Source: Bacteroidota bacterium
GTDB taxonomy: Bacteria > Bacteroidota > Bacteroidia > Bacteroidales > Lentimicrobiaceae
DNA length: 64,000 bases
NCBI GenBank assembly: GCA_023441805.1
Contig: JAEZNO010000014.1
Location: 1-64,000, forward strand
Direction: 5' to 3'
The notes beneath the pieces are model-generated. The model worked only from the letters and a program-made list of their open reading frames with translations, did not search any database and was not told the DNA's origin. Positions 60,321 to 64,000 of the stretch are shown here, piece after piece. Made by a program: the position numbers and the translations under genes. How positions within the stretch are numbered: the first letter of the stretch is position 1; each line of letters starts with the position of its first letter.

Positions 60321-60794
60321 ATGAAGAAATACGCTTTTCCATCTTATTTATTCACATTATTGCTAGTCCTTACTCTGTTTGCCTGCAATCAAAGTTCATC
60401 CGACAAAGGTGGATTGCCTTCTGATATCGTTAAGAATCCAAATTCAGCTACAGGCGATTTGGCTATCGATATGCCGGTGATTGAATTTGATAAAGATTTC
60501 TATGATTTTGGTAAAATTATCCAGGGTGAGAAGGTGTCTTACAGCTTTAAATTTAAAAATACCGGTAAATCCGATCTCATAATATCAAAAGTTACAACAT
60601 CATGCGGATGTACTGCCGGTGATTATCCAAGAGTTCCGGTAAAGCCGGGTGAATCAGGTAACATTGAAGTTAAGTTTGACAGTGAATCAAGGCGAGGATT
60701 TCAGAACAAAACCGTCACTGTGCTTAGTAATGCACAACCAAGCACAAACACATTGCGGATTAAGGCACAGGTAGTTTTACCTGAAGAGATTTAA
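60321..60794 (+). CDS. DUF1573 lipoprotein
   Basis: Start taken at ATG 60321 (157 residues); ATG 60309 would add four residues. A lipobox TLFAC gives C22. The DUF1573 region spans about 50-150: IEFDKDFYDFGKIIQGEKVS, YSFKFKNTGKSDLIISKV, TSCGCTAGDYP, GNIEVKFDS. The Ig-like ASPM/SPD-2/Hydin-type fold and the CGC motif are typical. Cell-envelope localisation is inferred from the lipobox; the function is unknown. It is the conserved neighbour of yajC. Confidence 0.92.
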   Translation: MKKYAFPSYLFTLLLVLTLFACNQSSSDKGGLPSDIVKNPNSATGDLAIDMPVIEFDKDFYDFGKIIQGEKVSYSFKFKNTGKSDLIISKVTTSCGCTAGDYPRVPVKPGESGNIEVKFDSESRRGFQNKTVTVLSNAQPSTNTLRIKAQVVLPEEI

Positions 60795-60823
60795 TTAACC
60801 TAATATAAATAAAACCCAAAACA

Positions 60824-61147
60824 ATGCTTACAAATATCCTTTTAATGGCACAACCTCAGGGAGGTTCAGGTGGTGGATACAGTTCTCTGATTTTCCTTGC
60901 ACTGATCATGGTAGTTTTCTATTTCTTTTTCATCAGGCCACAAGCCAAGAAAGCTAAAGATCTCCGCAAATACAGAGAATCACTTAAAAAAGGTGATAAG
61001 ATTATAACCATTGGCGGATTACATGGAAAAATCGTTGAAGTACAGGACTCTACTTTTACTATTGAAGTTGAAGATGGTAGTAGAATGCGATTCGAGAAAT
61101 CAGCTATTGCTCAAGGTGTTGAAGATCAAATAGCACAGAATAAATAA
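60824..61147 (+). CDS. yajC: Preprotein translocase accessory subunit YajC
   Basis: 107 residues: a Gly-rich start (AQPQGGSGGGYSSL), one membrane segment (about 21-36, IFLALIMVVFYFFFIRPQAK) with the RPQ signature, and a cytosolic SH3-like domain (LKKGDKIITIGGLHGKIVEV). YajC joins SecDF at the translocon. secD/secF are not in the window. Family length is normal. Confidence 0.96.
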   Translation: MLTNILLMAQPQGGSGGGYSSLIFLALIMVVFYFFFIRPQAKKAKDLRKYRESLKKGDKIITIGGLHGKIVEVQDSTFTIEVEDGSRMRFEKSAIAQGVEDQIAQNK

Positions 61148-61166
61148 GTAACAGAATATTAAATGG

Positions 61167-62162
61167 ATGAAGAGAACCTCAGTTCTGTTAAGAAGAATCT
61201 TAGTTCCCAGTAGTAAACACTACAGGAACAAGTTCTCTGTTTTTCTGATCTGTGTGGCTATTTCATTCTTTATGTGGGGCTTGATTAAACTCTCAAGGGT
61301 TTATGATGCCCCTCTTAAATTTAAGGTAACCTATACTAATCTTCCTGCTGATAAAGTTCTGGTTAAAGCGCAGGACTCCATTCTAACTCTTTATGTAAAA
61401 GCTCGTGGGTTGGAATTATACTCCAAAATGTTAAATCCTTCGAAAAACAAGGTCAATATTGATCTTGCAGGTATGAAATTATATAGCAAAGGTGAAAGCT
61501 ATTATGGATATGTCCGTTCGAGTCGTTTCCTAAAAGAACTCGAGTCACAACTGTCACAAGATAACACTCTGCTTGGTGTTGAACCCGATACTCTTAGGTT
61601 TGTTTTTGAACCTGAGTATCATAAAAGGGTTCCTGTAAAAGCAAACATGACCCTTAACTATGCCCCCCAATATCAACTATACGACAGTATTTTATTTCAA
61701 CCCGACTCTGTTACTATTTACGGTATCAATTCTGTAATCGATACTATATACGAAATAAAGACTGAACGTAAGGAATTTAAAGGTTTAAAAGAAAGCAGGT
61801 TACTTACCTTACGTCTTGAAAAACCGGTTACCCACCCCCAAATTCGACTTTCAAATGATACCGTTACTTCCAGAATTACAGTAGAGCGATTTACTGAAGC
61901 CACAGTTGAAGTGGTTGTTGGAAAAGGTATTAATGGCATGGCAAACTTCCGTACTTTCCCTGATAAAGTTAAACTAACTTGTCGTGTAGCAATGCGTGAA
62001 TACGAAAGAATGGATCCATCACTTTTTGCCGTTTCAATTGACTATAAAGAAGCAAGTACTACAGGCAGTAATCTTGCTGAAGTGAAGATCGTCCGCCAAC
62101 CTTCATTTGCTAAAGTTATCCGTATTGAACCTTCCAAAGTTGAATTCCTTATTTTAAAATAA
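61167..62162 (+). CDS. ybbR: YbbR-domain membrane protein
   Basis: 331 residues with one N-terminal membrane segment (about 24-42) and several YbbR-like beta units in the exported part (LKFKVTYTNLPADKVLVKAQ; RVPVKANMTLNYAPQYQLYD; ATVEVVVGKGINGMANFRTF). YbbR proteins (CdaR in Firmicutes) control the diadenylate cyclase CdaA; here cdaA is not adjacent, so that role is not shown. It starts 19 bp after yajC. Confidence 0.88.
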   Translation: MKRTSVLLRRILVPSSKHYRNKFSVFLICVAISFFMWGLIKLSRVYDAPLKFKVTYTNLPADKVLVKAQDSILTLYVKARGLELYSKMLNPSKNKVNIDLAGMKLYSKGESYYGYVRSSRFLKELESQLSQDNTLLGVEPDTLRFVFEPEYHKRVPVKANMTLNYAPQYQLYDSILFQPDSVTIYGINSVIDTIYEIKTERKEFKGLKESRLLTLRLEKPVTHPQIRLSNDTVTSRITVERFTEATVEVVVGKGINGMANFRTFPDKVKLTCRVAMREYERMDPSLFAVSIDYKEASTTGSNLAEVKIVRQPSFAKVIRIEPSKVEFLILK

Positions 62163-62212
62163 AGCCCCTGAACAAAAACACTCATTGATTGTCATTTTTT
62201 AAAACAACAACA

Positions 62213-62344
62213 ATGAGTACCATATTTAAAACCTCCGATCATACTTACGAATCCAAAGGCCACTTTCTCAGGTCCCTGATGGAATGGTATTTAATGAAAC
62301 CGGAACTTATCCGTAAGAAAAGACAGCAGTTTTTAAAAAGCTAA
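62213..62344 (+). CDS. 43-residue basic protein, unannotated small ORF
   Basis: ATG at 62213-62215, stop TAA 62342-62344. The product is MSTIFKTSDHTYESKGHFLR followed by SLMEWYLMKPELIRKKRQQF and LKS: a short polar part and a basic amphipathic helix. No family is known to me. It lies in the ybbR-coaE gap of an otherwise conserved cluster, 50 bp after ybbR and 55 bp before coaE. Coding status rests on the clean frame and amino-acid composition. Confidence 0.5.
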   Translation: MSTIFKTSDHTYESKGHFLRSLMEWYLMKPELIRKKRQQFLKS

Positions 62345-62399
62345 CCCTGACAGTTACATTGTCAATGAATTTCTTTACTTTTACTGTAAAGAACTCAAA

Positions 62400-63011
62400 A
62401 TGCTAAAAGTTGGCTTAACAGGTAGCATTGGTAGCGGCAAATCGACCATTGCTAAAGCATTCAATTTATTAGGCGTACCTGTATATCTCTCCGATCTGGA
62501 GGCCAAAAAGATAATGGAAGATCCTGAACTGGTTCAGCAGATTGTAAATAAATTCGGTGATACAATCTTAACTGAACATCATTCCATTGACCGCAAAAAG
62601 TTAGCCTCACTTGTATTTAATGATAATGAAGCTCTACACTGGCTTAACTCATTAATACATCCAAAGGTCAGGTGGCATTTCCTTAGATGGGTGGATCATC
62701 ACTCTCATTTTCCTTATATTATACAGGAATCGGCTATCATGCTCGAAACAGGATTCAGCACTTACTTTGATAAAATTTTGGTTGTTACCTGTCCGCTTGA
62801 ACAGAGAATAAATCGTGTGCTTAACAGAGATAAAATGACACGGCAGGAGCTATTCGAACGAATGAAGCATCAATGGCCTGAGGAGAAGAAAATCGATAAA
62901 GCTGATTTTACTATTGTAAATGATGATTTCACTCTTGCCTTACCTCAGGTTGTTAAGTTACATGAAAATTTCATAAGTTTGTCCCTGAATATGAAAACAG
63001 GGCAACAGTAG
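62400..63011 (+). CDS. coaE: Dephospho-CoA kinase
   Basis: 203 residues with P-loop GSIGSGKS (8-15), the LSDLEAKKIM substrate region, LIHPKVR, and ESAIMLETG near the CoA-binding lid. It catalyses the last step of coenzyme A synthesis, phosphorylating dephospho-CoA. The gene ends the nusB-ybbR-coaE run common in this phylum. The last residues (LSLNMKTGQQ) are poorly conserved. Confidence 0.95.
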   Translation: MLKVGLTGSIGSGKSTIAKAFNLLGVPVYLSDLEAKKIMEDPELVQQIVNKFGDTILTEHHSIDRKKLASLVFNDNEALHWLNSLIHPKVRWHFLRWVDHHSHFPYIIQESAIMLETGFSTYFDKILVVTCPLEQRINRVLNRDKMTRQELFERMKHQWPEEKKIDKADFTIVNDDFTLALPQVVKLHENFISLSLNMKTGQQ

Positions 63012-63109
63012 GACTTAATTCTATTATGAACTGAGTCAAACCGGATTTACTCACTACTCACACTTGTAATTATCAATACAGTAATAACTATTAATAGATT
63101 AGAAGCAAT

Positions 63110-63646
63110 ATGGATGTTATTAATTTGGGCATAGGTTCAAGAGTACAGCACCCTCAATTTGGGAAAGGTGTAGTAGTACAGGTTAGAAGTGATGCCTGGG
63201 AAATTACCTTTATTGAAAGTGGAACTAAAATTATCAACAAAGATTTTGAAGGTTTGCGCATTATTGAAGCGGTTGAAACTCCTGATGAATTAATGACGTA
63301 TGAGAAAATTGAAAAGAGCCTGATAAGAGTACTAAGAAAATTCACTGATTTGCAGGAGACTGTACCTATGGGCTCACGATGGACAGGTGGAAAAATGGTG
63401 CTTTATCCGGGTGATCCATCTCTCAAAGAAAAAGAAATTCCAATCGAAGCTTTCTTTCACAAAATAGTGATGGTTCGTGACCGCCTCAGGGTTTTGGAAC
63501 AGCGTGTAAACTCAAGCACCTTATCTGATGAGGATAAAGTTAATATTCAGCAATACATTACTCGTATCTATGGAAGTCTCACCACATTCAATGTATTATT
63601 TAAAGAAAAGAATGATTATTTCGTCGGTGAAAAGGGAGATAAATAA
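63110..63646 (+). CDS. Conserved hypothetical protein with SH3/Tudor-like N-terminal region
   Basis: 178 residues. The N-terminus GSRVQHPQFGKGVVVQVRSD resembles the Tudor-like C-terminal domain of UvrD/PcrA helicases (GxxVxHxxFGxGxV). The C-terminal part (about 95-178) looks helical (HKIVMVRDRLRVLEQRVNSS). No catalytic residues were recognised. It may bind nucleic acid or an RNA-polymerase-like partner, as the helicase domain does, but that is inference. It lies between coaE and an aconitase gene. Confidence 0.7.
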   Translation: MDVINLGIGSRVQHPQFGKGVVVQVRSDAWEITFIESGTKIINKDFEGLRIIEAVETPDELMTYEKIEKSLIRVLRKFTDLQETVPMGSRWTGGKMVLYPGDPSLKEKEIPIEAFFHKIVMVRDRLRVLEQRVNSSTLSDEDKVNIQQYITRIYGSLTTFNVLFKEKNDYFVGEKGDK

Positions 63647-63762
63647 TTTATGCATTCAGAATATCAGAGACTTTTCACGCGAAGGCTCTGACTGATGTAA
63701 ACTGTCCTTAAACAAAAGAAAATATTAAACGTTAACAATACCCAAAATTTAGAAATATCCCT

Positions 63763-64000
63763 ATGTTATTTGATCTTGACCTTATCAGCAAAGTTTACGA
63801 AACATTACCGGGAAAGATAGAAGCAGCCAGACAAAAGCTGGGTCGTCCTCTCACATTAAGCGAAAAAATCCTGTATAGCCATCTTTTTGATGATCAGCCA
63901 TTAATGAACTTCAAGCGTGGAAGTTCATACGTGAATTTCGCACCTGATCGTGTAGCAATGCAGGACGCCACTGCCCAAATGGCCTTATTACAATTCATGA
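63763..64000 (+). CDS. Aconitate hydratase, N-terminal part (cut by window edge)
   Basis: 79 codons are visible from ATG 63763. The start [19 protein letters not shown], then [33 protein letters not shown] and MALLQF match the N-terminal domain of mitochondrial-type (AcnA-like Bacteroidota) aconitase, where DRVAMQDA is the family signature. It interconverts citrate and isocitrate in the TCA cycle. The Fe-S ligand cysteines lie downstream of the window. The 5' region (63647-63762) has a hairpin-like repeat TCAGAG/CTCTGA near 63664-63691 but no clear promoter motif. Confidence 0.9.
   Translation, partial: MLFDLDLISKVYETLPGKIEAARQKLGRPLTLSEKILYSHLFDDQPLMNFKRGSSYVNFAPDRVAMQDATAQMALLQFM

Noticed and set aside
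1..64000. tRNA, rRNA or CRISPR array
   Set aside because: I scanned for TPsiC-arm-like sequences and for regularly spaced direct repeats and found none that were convincing.

Overview
The window reads as a chromosomal segment of a member of the Bacteroidota, probably Bacteroidales-like or an uncultured relative. This rests on type IX secretion C-terminal domains, a TonB-dependent receptor paired with a DUF4249 lipoprotein, a complete moxR-batABCDE operon, the long Bacteroidota forms of NusB and LepB, DUF3078/DUF5683/DUF4412/DUF1573 proteins, and many TAnnTTTG-type promoters with few recognisable Shine-Dalgarno sites. The DNA is AT-rich. An [FeFe]-hydrogenase maturase (HydE) suggests an anaerobic or facultative lifestyle. 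Genus cannot be set from the sequence alone.

Layout. 1-250: tail of an IS66-like transposase, cut by the window edge. 0.3-8.1 kb: a general-stress and envelope cluster (CsbD, a PAS histidine kinase, AsmA/DUF748-like and YihY/BrkB membrane proteins, holin-X-like, YtxH and lmo0937-like small membrane proteins, an acidic protein, a 42-residue Gly-rich protein, a YciE/YciF ferritin-like protein and an SDR oxidoreductase). 8.3-14.1 kb: CrcB fluoride channel, a Cache-type histidine kinase, an AraC regulator/response regulator/CHASE3 kinase operon, and MscL. 14.2-24.5 kb: DUF3078, a double TonB_C protein, then the moxR-DUF58-batABCDE operon on the minus strand. 24.8-29.0 kb: two T9SS-exported surface proteins. 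29.3-35.4 kb: a beta-barrel-like protein, a tiny lipoprotein, Ung, a FadL-type porin, an SGNH hydrolase lipoprotein and an M23/LysM peptidase. 35.5-38.1 kb: hydE, thyA and folA. 38.2-42.7 kb: an uptake-like operon (secreted protein often named asparagine synthetase B, TonB-dependent receptor, DUF4249 lipoprotein). 42.8-48.9 kb: dnaB, an FKBP isomerase, a DnaQ/PolB-type exonuclease, a propeller-like lipoprotein, mnmD and an unknown protein. 49.2-58.6 kb: a long minus-strand housekeeping run (cytochrome b-like membrane protein, lolA, ftsK, DUF4412, cyclophilin, lepB, dapB, DUF5683, parB, parA). 58.9-64.0 kb: nusB, a GNAT enzyme, DUF1573, yajC, ybbR, an unannotated 43-residue ORF, coaE, a conserved hypothetical and the start of an aconitase.

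Most of the window is ordinary core genome. The parts most worth a second look are: the secreted ThuA/GATase-like protein coupled by a TGATG overlap to a TonB receptor; the stress cluster, in which three separate promoters carry the same 12-mer; small ORFs missed by length cut-offs (5777-5932, 6341-6469, 30223-30351, 62213-62344); a roughly 75-nt imperfect hairpin in a 540-bp gap; and an orphan HydE. I saw no tRNA, rRNA, CRISPR array, prophage or defence system. I found no convincing new multi-gene system beyond these candidates.
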